A stretch of DNA of 50,412 nt from an uncultured Bacilli bacterium. Its GTDB lineage: Bacteria; Bacillota_I; Bacilli_A; RF39; UBA660. The translations under genes and the position numbers were made by a program. Under the pieces are notes generated by a model. It was not told the origin of the DNA, did no database searches, and saw only the letters and a list, made by a program, of their open reading frames with translations. The DNA is taken from assembly GCA_910587725.1 (NCBI GenBank), contig CAJUNG010000006.1, positions 1 through 50,412 of the forward strand, in the 5' to 3' direction. This document shows, one piece after another, positions 24,021-32,601 of this stretch (within the stretch, counting starts at the first letter, position 1; every line of letters starts with the position of its first letter).

Positions 24021-25093
24021 TGATTCGTTATATTTTAGCCTTTTTCTTTTTTCACTTATTTTATCATGTATCCTATTTTCTAACTTTTGATGTTATTTCT
24101 TATCATCTTAAAAAAAAGACACCTTTATCCGATTCTATTGAGTGTTATATTCATATTTTTTATGTAATATTTACTTCTATTTTATTTCCTTATTTTTCTA
24201 TAGTATTTTTTCGTCCTTTTGGTTTTTCTGTATTTCCTTTTTTCCTTACTTTTTGTCTTGGTATTGCCTTTACCAAAGATGTATGGAATTTTTATCGGAA
24301 GTGTATGATATCTTATTCTGACTTTTCTTATTACAAGTACTACCAAATGGACCCTTGTTATTTACGAAAATACTTTAGTCGTTGTCGATTGCTTTCTATG
24401 GAAGATATTGATTTTCATCGGTATCAAGAAATCCAGAAGTTTTTATCTCTTTATCCTTATTCCTTGGAAATAAGAGAAAGTCGTCAAATCAATGCTTATT
24501 CTGATTTAGAAGAAAATAAAATTTTAATTACAACTGCGTGTTTCCAACTTCCGATAAAAGAAATAAAAGCAATGCTAGGTCATGAAATCATGCATTTCGA
24601 AGTGGATGGAAAAATTTCCAATCGAAAAAGAAAACGGTATTTTTTTCTGAAATTATATGGAATTTTACTTTTATTTTCGGTTTCCTTTTTTCTTATCTCC
24701 TTTTTTCCTGTAATTTTACAACTTTTGGTTCTTTTTTTCTTTTCTATTTTTTGCTGTTTGTTTTTCTTTTTTCATGTTGTTATGGCTGAAAGATATTTGT
24801 ATCAGTTATCTGAGTTGAAGTGTGATCGACTTGCTTGTCAATTAGAGGATGTTTCTAAAGAAGGAATGCTTGCTTTATTACAAAGAATAGAAAAAATGAA
24901 GGTTTCGAAAAGAAAAGAAAAATGGTATTTAAGAATTATTCGTAGATATTTTTTATTTGCAGATCATCCAAATATTCGCTATCGAATTAAAAAAATCAAG
25001 AAATATCGGAATTGGTCTATCGTTGATTATGTGATGTTACCGGCTCATTTAATTAAACAATTACTACTTGGTAAGGGATGGAATGACGATTAA
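24020..25093 (+). CDS. Membrane-embedded M48-family zinc metallopeptidase
   Basis: A 357-residue protein with hydrophobic helices at the N-terminus (about residues 3-20 and 40-100) and again at 210-255. The zinc motif HEIMH lies near residue 193. The third ligand is the glutamate of the SELKCDRLAC segment near residue 265, matching the ExxxD pattern of M48/HtpX and BlaR-like peptidases. The end is strongly basic. ATG 24020 overlaps the preceding stop as TAATG, with GGTGGG 7 nt upstream. Pairing with a sigma-like protein suggests a membrane signalling module, which is inference. Confidence 0.8.
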   Translation: MIRYILAFFFFHLFYHVSYFLTFDVISYHLKKKTPLSDSIECYIHIFYVIFTSILFPYFSIVFFRPFGFSVFPFFLTFCLGIAFTKDVWNFYRKCMISYSDFSYYKYYQMDPCYLRKYFSRCRLLSMEDIDFHRYQEIQKFLSLYPYSLEIRESRQINAYSDLEENKILITTACFQLPIKEIKAMLGHEIMHFEVDGKISNRKRKRYFFLKLYGILLLFSVSFFLISFFPVILQLLVLFFFSIFCCLFFFFHVVMAERYLYQLSELKCDRLACQLEDVSKEGMLALLQRIEKMKVSKRKEKWYLRIIRRYFLFADHPNIRYRIKKIKKYRNWSIVDYVMLPAHLIKQLLLGKGWNDD

Positions 25094-25177
25094 TTTAGCT
25101 TTTGAAGATGGGTACTTTCTTTCCTTTCTTTCATATTTTATAGTAAAAGAAACAAGTAGATAAGAAATTAAAACTTT

Positions 25178-25184
25178 GGGGGGG
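25178..25184 (+). promoter_or_regulatory. Seven-G ribosome-binding site
   Basis: The only purine-rich site before ATG 25191 is a run of seven G, 6 nt upstream. Length changes in this run would alter spacing to the start codon. Confidence 0.5.
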
Positions 25185-25190
25185 ATTTTC

Positions 25191-25508
25191 ATGAATGAAC
25201 AACAAATTCGACTTCGCTTTATGTGTTTAAAAGAAATTTTACAATCTCTTTCGATTCCCAATGATACTTTTTGTATTGGTGGGTATACAGATGGAGGGAT
25301 TTGTATTGAAAGGGTCAATGATCAGTGGATGGTTTATTTTGGTATTCGTTATGAATACGATCAACTTGCTAGTTTTTTCCTTGATGATATGGATGATGCT
25401 TGTTTATTATTTTTGCATAGGATTGTACAGGAAAACGTTGAATTTTCTCAATTACAAGAGATGTATTTTCAAAAGTTGATAAAGAAAAGATTAAAACATT
25501 CTTCTTAA
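25191..25508 (+). CDS. Conserved-looking small protein, function unknown
   Basis: A 105-residue acidic soluble protein starting MNEQQIRLRFMCLKEILQ. Its middle has two adjacent strands (FCIGGYTDGGICIERV and WMVYFGIRYEYDQ), then helices, and a basic tail (KKRLKHSS). No signal peptide or membrane helix. The fold could be an Imm/SMI1-like small alpha-beta protein, but I cannot support a family. It starts about 100 nt after the peptidase gene. Confidence 0.6.
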   Translation: MNEQQIRLRFMCLKEILQSLSIPNDTFCIGGYTDGGICIERVNDQWMVYFGIRYEYDQLASFFLDDMDDACLLFLHRIVQENVEFSQLQEMYFQKLIKKRLKHSS

Positions 25509-25572
25509 AATCGGGAAAATTTTTGTATTATTTTTGTCTTCTTTTCCTATAATGATAGGGAAGAGGTGTATT

Positions 25573-26028
25573 ATGGAAAAGATTAAGACGATAATTCGTA
25601 TTTTTCTTCCTGTTTTGTTGGGAGGAATCGTGGGATTTCTGATTCGTGGAAGAATCGATTATGAAGTAATCAATAAACCGCCACTAGCTCCCGAAGGATT
25701 TATATTTCCCCTTGTTTGGACATTCTTATATTTACTGATGGGAATATCTTATGCACAATTAAAAAAAGATAATGATGAATTCGATAGTAATTCTAAACTC
25801 TACTACTTTGGTTTATTTGTCAATTTATTATGGCCTGTTTTCTTTTTCTATTTTCATTGGCGTCTATTTTCTTGTTTTTGGATTTTTCTTTTGTTGATTG
25901 TTGTTGTAATCCAGTTTTTTCAGTTTAAAAAAGAAAATGCTTTATCGGCGTATTTGTTGATTCCTTACCTTTTATGGATAATCTTTGCTAGTTATTTGAC
26001 CCTAGGTGTTTATTTACTCAATGGCTAG
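25573..26028 (+). CDS. tspO: TspO/MBR family membrane protein
   Basis: TspO proteins bind porphyrins and are linked to tetrapyrrole and stress responses. The 151-residue protein has five predicted helices and the signature KPPLAPEGFIFPLVWTFLY near residues 37-55, followed by MGISYAQL, and LLWPVFFFYFHW near residues 85-97 with the conserved Trp-Pro. ATG 25573 follows AGAGGTG; a possible -10 TATAAT lies at 25548-25553. A monocistronic unit before pcrA. Confidence 0.92.
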   Translation: MEKIKTIIRIFLPVLLGGIVGFLIRGRIDYEVINKPPLAPEGFIFPLVWTFLYLLMGISYAQLKKDNDEFDSNSKLYYFGLFVNLLWPVFFFYFHWRLFSCFWIFLLLIVVVIQFFQFKKENALSAYLLIPYLLWIIFASYLTLGVYLLNG

Positions 26029-26039
26029 CTTTTTTCTTA

Positions 26040-26061
26040 GGCAAAACTTTTGCTTTTTTTT
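26040..26061 (+). terminator. Weak terminator after tspO
   Basis: GCAAA and TTTGC at 26041-26053 form a short 5-bp stem directly followed by nine T. The stem is short, so efficiency is uncertain. Confidence 0.4.
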
Positions 26062-26089
26062 TGTGTTCTTTTTCTATATCGTGTATAAT
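26061..26089 (+). promoter_or_regulatory. Sigma-A promoter of pcrA
   Basis: TTGTGT at 26061-26066 and TATAAT at 26084-26089 with a 17-bp spacer, 20 nt before the pcrA start. Confidence 0.75.
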
Positions 26090-26109
26090 GGATTTGGGAG
26101 AGTGGTAAC

Positions 26110-28227
26110 ATGATTAACTTGAACGATTTAAATGAAAAACAGAAAGAAGCTGTGTTACGAACTGAGGGTCCTCTTTTGGTTTTAGCCGGTGCAGGAAGTG
26201 GGAAAACTCGTGTACTTACGACTAGAATTGCTTATTTAATCGAAGAAAAAGAAGTTTCACCAAGAGCAATTTTAGCCATTACTTTTACTAATAAAGCGGC
26301 AAAAGAGATGAAGACGAGACTTGTGGATTTAGTAGGAAACATTGCTCATTTTGCTCAGGTATCGACATTTCATTCTTTTGGTCTTCGACTTTTAAGAGAA
26401 AACTATGAAGTGTTGGGATATGATAAGAACTTTTCCATTATCGATAGTGAAGACTCCTTAACCGTGATTAAAAAGATTATGAAAGATATGGGACTAGATA
26501 TTAAGCAAATTAATCCTCGAGCTATTCGTAGTCAAATTAGTGGATGCAAAAACGAACTTGTTTCACCACAAGAATATGAACGTCTTGCCGCTAGTGATTT
26601 TGAAAAAATCGTATTGAAAGTTTATGAAAAATATGAGCGTGTATTAAAACAGAATAATTCTGTTGACTTTGATGATTTACTGATTTTACCGATTCGTCTG
26701 TTTCGTGAAAATAAAGGAATTTTAGAACAGTATCAGGAAAAGTTTCGCTATGTTTTAATCGATGAGTATCAGGATACGAATGAGGCCCAGTATATTCTTA
26801 GTAAATTAATTTGTTCTAAATATCAAAATATCTGTGTAGTGGGGGATAATGACCAAGCGATTTATAGTTTCCGTGGTGCAAATTACCGAAACATTTTAAA
26901 TTTTGAGAAAGATTATCCGAATTGTAAGGTTGTTCTTTTAGAAGAAAATTATCGGTCGACGAAAAATATTTTGGATGCGGCAAACTCAGTAATTAAACAT
27001 AATAAAAATCGTAAAGACAAAAACTTATGGTGTGAAAGCGGTGAAGGGGATAAAATTACCTATAATCGCGTATATGACCAACAAGAAGAAGCGTTCTTTT
27101 GTACTCGAGAAATTAAACGTTTAGTTAGTGAAGAAGGGGTGAGTTATGAAGATATTGCCATTCTTTATCGAACTAATGCCCAATCAAGAACCTTAGAAGA
27201 AGCAATGTTACAAGAGAATTTGCCTTATCGTGTAGTTGGAAGTTTTTACTTCTATAATCGAAAAGAAATTAAAGATTTACTTGCTTATTTGCGTTTGATT
27301 CATAATGAGCGAGATGATGTTAGCTTACTTCGTGTGATTAATACACCAAAGAGAGGAATTGGACTTAAATCGATTCAAAATTTGACGGAAAAAGCAGATC
27401 GTCTCGGTATAAGCTTGTATGAAGCGATTGACTCCGGAAAAGAGTTGGAATTTAAGAATTTGATTGTTTCTTTGAAAAAAGTTAGTGAAAATGTAACTTT
27501 AACTGAGCTTGTAGATAAAGTACTTACCGCTAGTGGAATGAAACAGGAATTAGAAAGTGAACATTCCTTAGAAGCCGATGTTCGGCTAGAAAACTTAGAA
27601 GAGTTTAAATCGATTACAAAGTCTTTCGAAGAAAGAGATGGACTGATTTCTCTTGAAGACTTCTTGTTAGAAACTTCTTTAGTTAGTGATAGAGAAGAGT
27701 ATCGGGAAGAAGGAGGAAAAGTTAGCTTAATGACGGTGCATGCAGTCAAAGGCTTAGAATTTCTTTATGTCTTTGTTGTTGGACTTGAAGAAGGAATATT
27801 TCCACATATGAATTCTTTGATGGAAAATAGCGATTTAGAAGAGGAGCGACGACTTTGTTATGTGGCAATTACTAGAGCAAGAAAAAAACTTTATTTAGTT
27901 AATGCGAGATGTCGTATGTTATTTGGAAAAGATCAAGTGAATCCACCAAGTCGATTTTTATCTGAAATTAATCGCGATTTATTAGAAATCGTAGGAAAAG
28001 TAAGAGAAAAAGAACAAGATTCGATGAAGGTTATTCAGCAAAAGGCATCATCCTCTGAAGTCACTTTAGAAAATCATGATTTTTCTTCTGGAGACCATGT
28101 CCATCATGATACTTTTGGAGATGGTATCGTTATTGAGGTCACTTCTACTTTGGTTACTATTGCCTTTAAAAGTACTTATGGAATTAAAAAACTTTTAAAG
28201 AATCATAAAGCGTTACATAAAATATAA
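26110..28227 (+). CDS. pcrA: ATP-dependent 3'-5' DNA helicase PcrA (UvrD/Rep family)
   Basis: Superfamily 1A helicase for repair and clearing replication obstacles. At 705 residues it is near the usual length. All motifs are present in order: Walker A AGAGSGKT near residue 27, ITFTNKAAKEM, Walker B VLIDEYQDTN near 220, QAIYSFRGAN near 250, EENYRSTKNI near 280, VSLMTVHAVKGLEF near 540, and RRLCYVAITRAR near 585. The C-terminus has the short beta-barrel tail (HHDTFGDGIVIEV) that binds RNA polymerase in PcrA. Near ligA as in Bacillus, but two other genes come between. Confidence 0.97.
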   Translation: MINLNDLNEKQKEAVLRTEGPLLVLAGAGSGKTRVLTTRIAYLIEEKEVSPRAILAITFTNKAAKEMKTRLVDLVGNIAHFAQVSTFHSFGLRLLRENYEVLGYDKNFSIIDSEDSLTVIKKIMKDMGLDIKQINPRAIRSQISGCKNELVSPQEYERLAASDFEKIVLKVYEKYERVLKQNNSVDFDDLLILPIRLFRENKGILEQYQEKFRYVLIDEYQDTNEAQYILSKLICSKYQNICVVGDNDQAIYSFRGANYRNILNFEKDYPNCKVVLLEENYRSTKNILDAANSVIKHNKNRKDKNLWCESGEGDKITYNRVYDQQEEAFFCTREIKRLVSEEGVSYEDIAILYRTNAQSRTLEEAMLQENLPYRVVGSFYFYNRKEIKDLLAYLRLIHNERDDVSLLRVINTPKRGIGLKSIQNLTEKADRLGISLYEAIDSGKELEFKNLIVSLKKVSENVTLTELVDKVLTASGMKQELESEHSLEADVRLENLEEFKSITKSFEERDGLISLEDFLLETSLVSDREEYREEGGKVSLMTVHAVKGLEFLYVFVVGLEEGIFPHMNSLMENSDLEEERRLCYVAITRARKKLYLVNARCRMLFGKDQVNPPSRFLSEINRDLLEIVGKVREKEQDSMKVIQQKASSSEVTLENHDFSSGDHVHHDTFGDGIVIEVTSTLVTIAFKSTYGIKKLLKNHKALHKI

Positions 28228-28293
28228 ATATAGAAAAATCAAAATCAAGCTTTTAAGTTAATCTATTGAAGATAAAAAAGATAGGAGAAATGT

Positions 28294-29199
28294 ATGAAAA
28301 AAGAATTGACATTAGTCGTTATGGCGGCAGGAATGGGAAGCCGATTCGGAGGCTTAAAACAGCTAGAACCCTTTGGACCTAATGGAGAATTTATTACCGA
28401 TTACTCTGTATATGATGCAAAATTAGCAGGGTTTACGAATGTTGTTTTTATTATCAAACGTGAAAATTTAGAACTTTTTGAAAGTACGATTGGAAAACGT
28501 ATGGAAAAACATATTCCGGTTCGTTATGCTTTCCAGGACGAAAAGTTAGTTTATGAGGATTTGATTTTTCAAAGAGAAAAGCCTTGGGGGACGGCACATG
28601 CCATTCTTTCTTGTAAAGATTTAGTAAATAGTAATTTTGTTGTCATTAATTCTGATGATTTCTATGGAAGAGATGCGTTTTTTGTTGCTGCAAACTTTTT
28701 TCAAGAAAATCATCGTGAGAATGAAATGGGGCTTGTCGGTTATCCCGTTAGTCATACATTAACGGAAAATGGTTCAGTGAAAAGAGGTGTTTTACAAATA
28801 GAAAATGGGTATTTACGAAGTATTATTGAAAGTAAAGTAGAGCTAAGTCGCGGAAAAGTACTGGCAACACCATTAAATAAGAAAGAGACGTTTGAAGTTC
28901 AAAAAGATACTTTGGTCTCTATGAATATGCTTCTTTTTACTCCTAAAATCTTTGATTTTATTTTAGAATACCTTCCTGATTTTGTAGAGCATATGCAAGA
29001 AGAAAGAGAAAGTGCCGAATATTTAATTCCTGATGTTATCGACCTTGTCGGTAGGGAAAATAAGGCAACTTTTGAAGTGATACCGACACAAGCAAAGTGG
29101 GAAGGCGTTACTTATAAAGAAGATACGCCAAGAGTGGTGAATGCAATTTCTAAACTTATTTTAGATGGTGTTTATAAGGAAAATTTATGGCAAGATTAG
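28294..29199 (+). CDS. Nucleotidyltransferase (NTP_transferase domain, GalU-like)
   Basis: Predicted to activate a sugar or sugar-like phosphate with an NTP. The 301-residue protein starts with VVMAAGMGSRFGGLKQLEPF, the NTP-binding GxGxR...K signature. It continues with GTAHAILSC near residue 105 and VINSDDFYG near 120, the metal-binding acidic pair, and the ITDYSVYDA substrate region. It lacks the long C-terminal extension of GlmU. Isolated from the polysaccharide cluster by 18 kb. The final 13 bases overlap the next gene, so the two are co-translated. Substrate unknown. Confidence 0.88.
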   Translation: MKKELTLVVMAAGMGSRFGGLKQLEPFGPNGEFITDYSVYDAKLAGFTNVVFIIKRENLELFESTIGKRMEKHIPVRYAFQDEKLVYEDLIFQREKPWGTAHAILSCKDLVNSNFVVINSDDFYGRDAFFVAANFFQENHRENEMGLVGYPVSHTLTENGSVKRGVLQIENGYLRSIIESKVELSRGKVLATPLNKKETFEVQKDTLVSMNMLLFTPKIFDFILEYLPDFVEHMQEERESAEYLIPDVIDLVGRENKATFEVIPTQAKWEGVTYKEDTPRVVNAISKLILDGVYKENLWQD

Positions 29200-29618
29200 T
29201 TCATTTCTTGATTGTATTTACCCTTGCTTTACTTTTCTTTGGATTTGTTCTATTGAAGTTAGTTTTTCCGTCCTGGGTATATGATTTACCAAACAATTAT
29301 AAGATTCGTAAGACTTCTAATCAAAATGTTGTTTTAGGACTTGAGCTTGACGGGGATTTTGTAACCGAAAAGTATGGGATTTGTGATTACGTTGGTGAAT
29401 TTCAATATAATGAACGTTATGTCGGGGTTAAAGCTTTGAAGGTTGAAGAAGAGATGGTTCAAGTATTATTTTATTTAGTCGATACAGAAAAACAGATGAT
29501 TCGTGGCCCTTTTTTTGATGAGGAGAGTTATTTAGCCGCAATGGGAGTTTGGGAAGTTCCTGTTCTTTCTGAATGGATAACGACAACAGAAGTACCAAGT
29601 GGTGCAAGACATCAGTGA
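29187..29618 (+). CDS. Single-pass membrane protein, function unknown
   Basis: A 143-residue protein with one N-terminal helix (about residues 5-28) and an extracellular-type domain containing IRKTSNQNVVLG and the acidic ICDYVGEFQYNERY. It ends EVPSGARHQ. No family recognised. The ATG lies within the 3' end of the nucleotidyltransferase gene after AAGGAAA. It sits between pcrA and ligA, a place occupied by no such gene in Bacillus. Confidence 0.6.
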   Translation: MARLVHFLIVFTLALLFFGFVLLKLVFPSWVYDLPNNYKIRKTSNQNVVLGLELDGDFVTEKYGICDYVGEFQYNERYVGVKALKVEEEMVQVLFYLVDTEKQMIRGPFFDEESYLAAMGVWEVPVLSEWITTTEVPSGARHQ

Positions 29619-29722
29619 TAGTCTGTTTTTTCGTTAAAATCATGTGAAATGGATTTTCAAGATAAGTCAATGTAGTTGTAAATTCTAATTGTAATTTAAG
29701 CGTCTTTTTAGAAGTGGTGATT

Positions 29723-29757
29723 AAACTGTAGTTTCTTTTTGTAACGCAGTTTTTTTA
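29723..29757 (+). terminator. Probable terminator before ligA
   Basis: AAACTG and CAGTTT form a 6-bp stem with an 18-nt loop and are followed by a T run. The loop is large, so this is a moderate call. The 29619-29845 gap otherwise shows only a TATACT -10 candidate at 29801-29806 with a poor -35. Confidence 0.45.
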
Positions 29758-29845
29758 ATCAATTTTTGTGAATTTAGTTTAAAGGCAAGTGAAAATTTGA
29801 TATACTAGTATTTAGATGATAATTTGATAAATGAGGATGATAAAA

Positions 29846-31840
29846 ATGATAGAAAAGAGAATTGCAGAGTTAGTAGAAATCTTAAATCAAGCAAATTATG
29901 ATTATCATGTGTTAGATAATCCAACAATTACGGACCAAGAGTTCGATAAGTATTTACGAGAATTAATTACTTTAGAAGAGGAACATCCAGAATTCGTTAG
30001 AGAGGATTCTCCAACACATAGAGTGGGAGGTGTCGTCTTAGACTCGTTTAAGAAAATCCGTCATGTTATTCCGATGATGAGTTTAGGAGATATCTTTAAT
30101 GAGGAAGAGGTACGTTCTTTTGATGAAAAAATTCAAGAGGCTAATCTTCATCCTGAATATGTGTGTGAATTGAAGATTGATGGACTTTCTGTTTCTCTTC
30201 ATTACGAGAAGGGGAAACTAGTGAGTGCGGCAACTAGAGGGGATGGAACAGTTGGTGAAGACATTACGCATAATGTAAAAACGATTAAGACGATTCCTCT
30301 TACGATTCGTGATCAAATAGATATCGAGGTTCGTGGGGAAATCTATATGGCGAAGGAGACATTAAAAAAGATTAATCTGGAACGGGAGAAAAAAGGACAA
30401 CCCCTCCTTCAAAATTGTCGTAATGCAGCAGCAGGTTCAATTCGGCAGTTGGATTCAAAGATTGCTGCGTCTCGCAATCTTGACAGTTTTATTTATCATT
30501 TGCCGAATCCGGAAGATTATGGAATTTCTACCCATAGTGAAGCATTAGAATTTATGAAAAAGTTAGGGTTTAAAACTAATCCAAATAATCGAGTGGTCAA
30601 AAGTGCTGATGAAATTTGGCAATATATTTTAGATATGGGGAAGAAAAGACCGGAGCTTTCTTATGATATTGATGGGGTAGTAATTAAAGTCAATCAGATT
30701 TCCTTACAAAAGCAACTAGGATTTACTGCGCATCATCCAAAGTGGGCGATTGCTTATAAATTTCCGGCAGAAGAGGTACTAACGAAGTTAAAAGATATTA
30801 TTTTTACGGTGGGAAGAACTGGACAAATTACTCCTAATGCTGTGTTAGAACCAGTCATTGTTGTGGGCAGTACGATAAGTCGTGCGACATTACATAATGA
30901 GGATTATGTGGTTTCTAAAGATTTAAGGATTGGGGATATCGTATCGATTAGAAAAGCTGGAGACGTTATTCCCGAGGTTGTAGAAGTGAAAGAAGACCGA
31001 AGAACAGGAGAAGAAATTCCTTTTCAAATGATTCATACTTGTCCAATTTGCAATCGTCCGATTAGTAAAAAGGAAGGACAAGTCGATTACTTTTGTTTTA
31101 ATTCGATGTGTCCAGCTCGTCATATTGAGGGACTATGCCATTTTGTGAGTAGGAAAGCGATGAATATTGATGGATTAGGGGATGCTATCATTGAAGATTT
31201 TTTCAATATTGGTTACATCAAGTCTTTTTCCGATATTTATGATTTGAAAAATCATCGGGAGCAATTGAAAGAATTAGAAGGATATGGAGAAAAAAGTGTA
31301 AATAACTTATTGGAAGCGATTGAAAACAGCAAAAAGAATTCTTTAGAACGTCTTTTATTTGCTCTTGGTATTCCTAATGTCGGAGAAAAAACGGCGAAGA
31401 TTTTATCGATGGAATATGATACTTTAGAAAATATTATTGCGAAAACGGAAGAAGAGTTGACCACAATCCCGGATATTGGCGGAATTATTGCTTCCTCTAT
31501 TGTCGATTATTTTTCTGATTCTCTTCATCAGGAAGAAATAGAGCGGTTGAAAAAACATGGTGTCAATATGACTTATACAGGAGAAAAAAAGAAAAAAGCA
31601 GAGGATTTTTATCAGAAAACGTTCGTCATCACGGGGTCTCTTACGAAATATACAAGAGAAGAAGTAGAAAGTAAAATTGAACTTTTGGGAGGAAAGGCTT
31701 CTTCTTCTGTCAGTAAAAAGACGAGTGCACTTATTTTGGGAGAAAATCCTGGTAGTAAATATGAAAAAGCGATTGCTTTAGGCATTCCTATTTATGATGA
31801 GGACACATTAGAAGAATTATTTCAGAAATATGAGGTGTAG
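29846..31840 (+). CDS. ligA: NAD-dependent DNA ligase
   Basis: Seals nicks in replication and repair using NAD. The 664-residue protein has normal length and full domain order: Ia helices with YDYHVLDNPTITDQEFD, the adenylation domain with ELKIDGLSVSL (Lys near residue 112) and TRGDGTVGEDIT, the OB fold (VGRTGQITPNAV), a Cys4 zinc finger (CPICNRP to MCPARH near 400-425), helix-hairpin-helix repeats, and a BRCT domain from about 590 (TFVITGSLTKYTREEVE). ATG 29846 is chosen because GAGGAT lies 8-9 nt upstream; ATGs at 29831 and 29837 overlap that site. Confidence 0.97.
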   Translation: MIEKRIAELVEILNQANYDYHVLDNPTITDQEFDKYLRELITLEEEHPEFVREDSPTHRVGGVVLDSFKKIRHVIPMMSLGDIFNEEEVRSFDEKIQEANLHPEYVCELKIDGLSVSLHYEKGKLVSAATRGDGTVGEDITHNVKTIKTIPLTIRDQIDIEVRGEIYMAKETLKKINLEREKKGQPLLQNCRNAAAGSIRQLDSKIAASRNLDSFIYHLPNPEDYGISTHSEALEFMKKLGFKTNPNNRVVKSADEIWQYILDMGKKRPELSYDIDGVVIKVNQISLQKQLGFTAHHPKWAIAYKFPAEEVLTKLKDIIFTVGRTGQITPNAVLEPVIVVGSTISRATLHNEDYVVSKDLRIGDIVSIRKAGDVIPEVVEVKEDRRTGEEIPFQMIHTCPICNRPISKKEGQVDYFCFNSMCPARHIEGLCHFVSRKAMNIDGLGDAIIEDFFNIGYIKSFSDIYDLKNHREQLKELEGYGEKSVNNLLEAIENSKKNSLERLLFALGIPNVGEKTAKILSMEYDTLENIIAKTEEELTTIPDIGGIIASSIVDYFSDSLHQEEIERLKKHGVNMTYTGEKKKKAEDFYQKTFVITGSLTKYTREEVESKIELLGGKASSSVSKKTSALILGENPGSKYEKAIALGIPIYDEDTLEELFQKYEV

Positions 31841-31846
31841 GGATTG

Positions 31847-32428
31847 ATGAATTTTTTAGAAATTGCCCGTCTTTCACTAGAAGGGAATTATGGTTTGACT
31901 CTTCCTTCTGATGCGTCAGTTGCGATAAATGTGGATTTTGACCATTTAAAGACCAGTCGAGTGGTATTTTCAGAGTTTGTTTTTGCTAAGCTTCAAAATA
32001 TTGCTTTTACGACGCAAGTAGATGCAAAGGAAATTGGCTTTTTACTTTATGGAAAAGAATTTTTACCGAATCAAGTTTATTTTTATAAGATTTCGTTTTC
32101 TGATGCTCCTTTGAAGAGTGTTGTCGCTGAGTTTGGAGACGCAATTACCAAAGAATTAGAAGAGGTAATTGATGCGAATTTGGATGCAAGGACGGTAGTT
32201 GCTCATGGACATTCTCATCCGAAGCTTTCTTCTTCGTATCGTTCATTTTCTTTGGGCGATTTAGCTGCATATATTGAGTTAACCGAAAGGGTAGAAGATT
32301 TTAAAATTAAGGATATGCAACTTGTTGGTTGTTTAGTGACTCCAGATGCACCAGTTAAATTTGCTTATTTTAATCCAGCAGATGATAAATTTTATGATTT
32401 CTGTGAAGTTGAAGTCGAGAATATGTAA
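31847..32428 (+). CDS. JAMM/MPN-motif (JAB-like) metalloprotease homologue
   Basis: A 193-residue soluble protein with a complete JAMM signature: Glu62 in AKEIGFLLYG, then H122-x-H124 in AHGHSHPK, a 10-residue gap, and S135-x-x-D138 in SFSLGD. This is the zinc site of JAB/MPN+ isopeptidases and of RadC-like proteins. No partner domain is fused, and no ubiquitin-like, E1 or E2 gene is near. It follows ligA by 6 nt and ends at a terminator, so it is in the ligA transcript. ATG 31847 follows GAGGTG by 9 nt. The substrate is unknown. Confidence 0.75.
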   Translation: MNFLEIARLSLEGNYGLTLPSDASVAINVDFDHLKTSRVVFSEFVFAKLQNIAFTTQVDAKEIGFLLYGKEFLPNQVYFYKISFSDAPLKSVVAEFGDAITKELEEVIDANLDARTVVAHGHSHPKLSSSYRSFSLGDLAAYIELTERVEDFKIKDMQLVGCLVTPDAPVKFAYFNPADDKFYDFCEVEVENM

Positions 32429-32462
32429 GTGGTAGTGTTTATTTAAATGCTATCACTTTTTT
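32428..32462 (+). terminator. Intrinsic terminator after the JAMM gene
   Basis: AGTGGTAG at 32428-32435 pairs with CTATCACT at 32450-32457 (one G-U) and runs into six T. Confidence 0.8.
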
Positions 32463-32481
32463 AAGAAACTAACTTATTGTA

Positions 32482-32510
32482 TTGTTTGTTTCTATGTTTT
32501 GTGATAAAAT
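32482..32510 (+). promoter_or_regulatory. Sigma-A promoter of the first tandem surface-protein gene
   Basis: TTGTTT at 32482-32487 and TAAAAT at 32505-32510 with a 17-bp spacer, about 90 nt upstream of the start codon. Confidence 0.55.
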
Positions 32511-32601
32511 CCCATTATCATGTACTACAGTAAAGTCGTATGATAAAATTCAACAAATCTAGATAGAAATTATGGATAGAATGATAAAGAGGAGTAGAGA
32601 G

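Noticed and set aside
27375..27749. Long antisense frame within pcrA
   Set aside because: It lies fully inside a convincing helicase gene, has no ribosome site and reads as Ser/Leu/Phe-rich antisense translation. Similar antisense frames inside prkC (44028-44396) and the surface-protein genes were rejected for the same reason.
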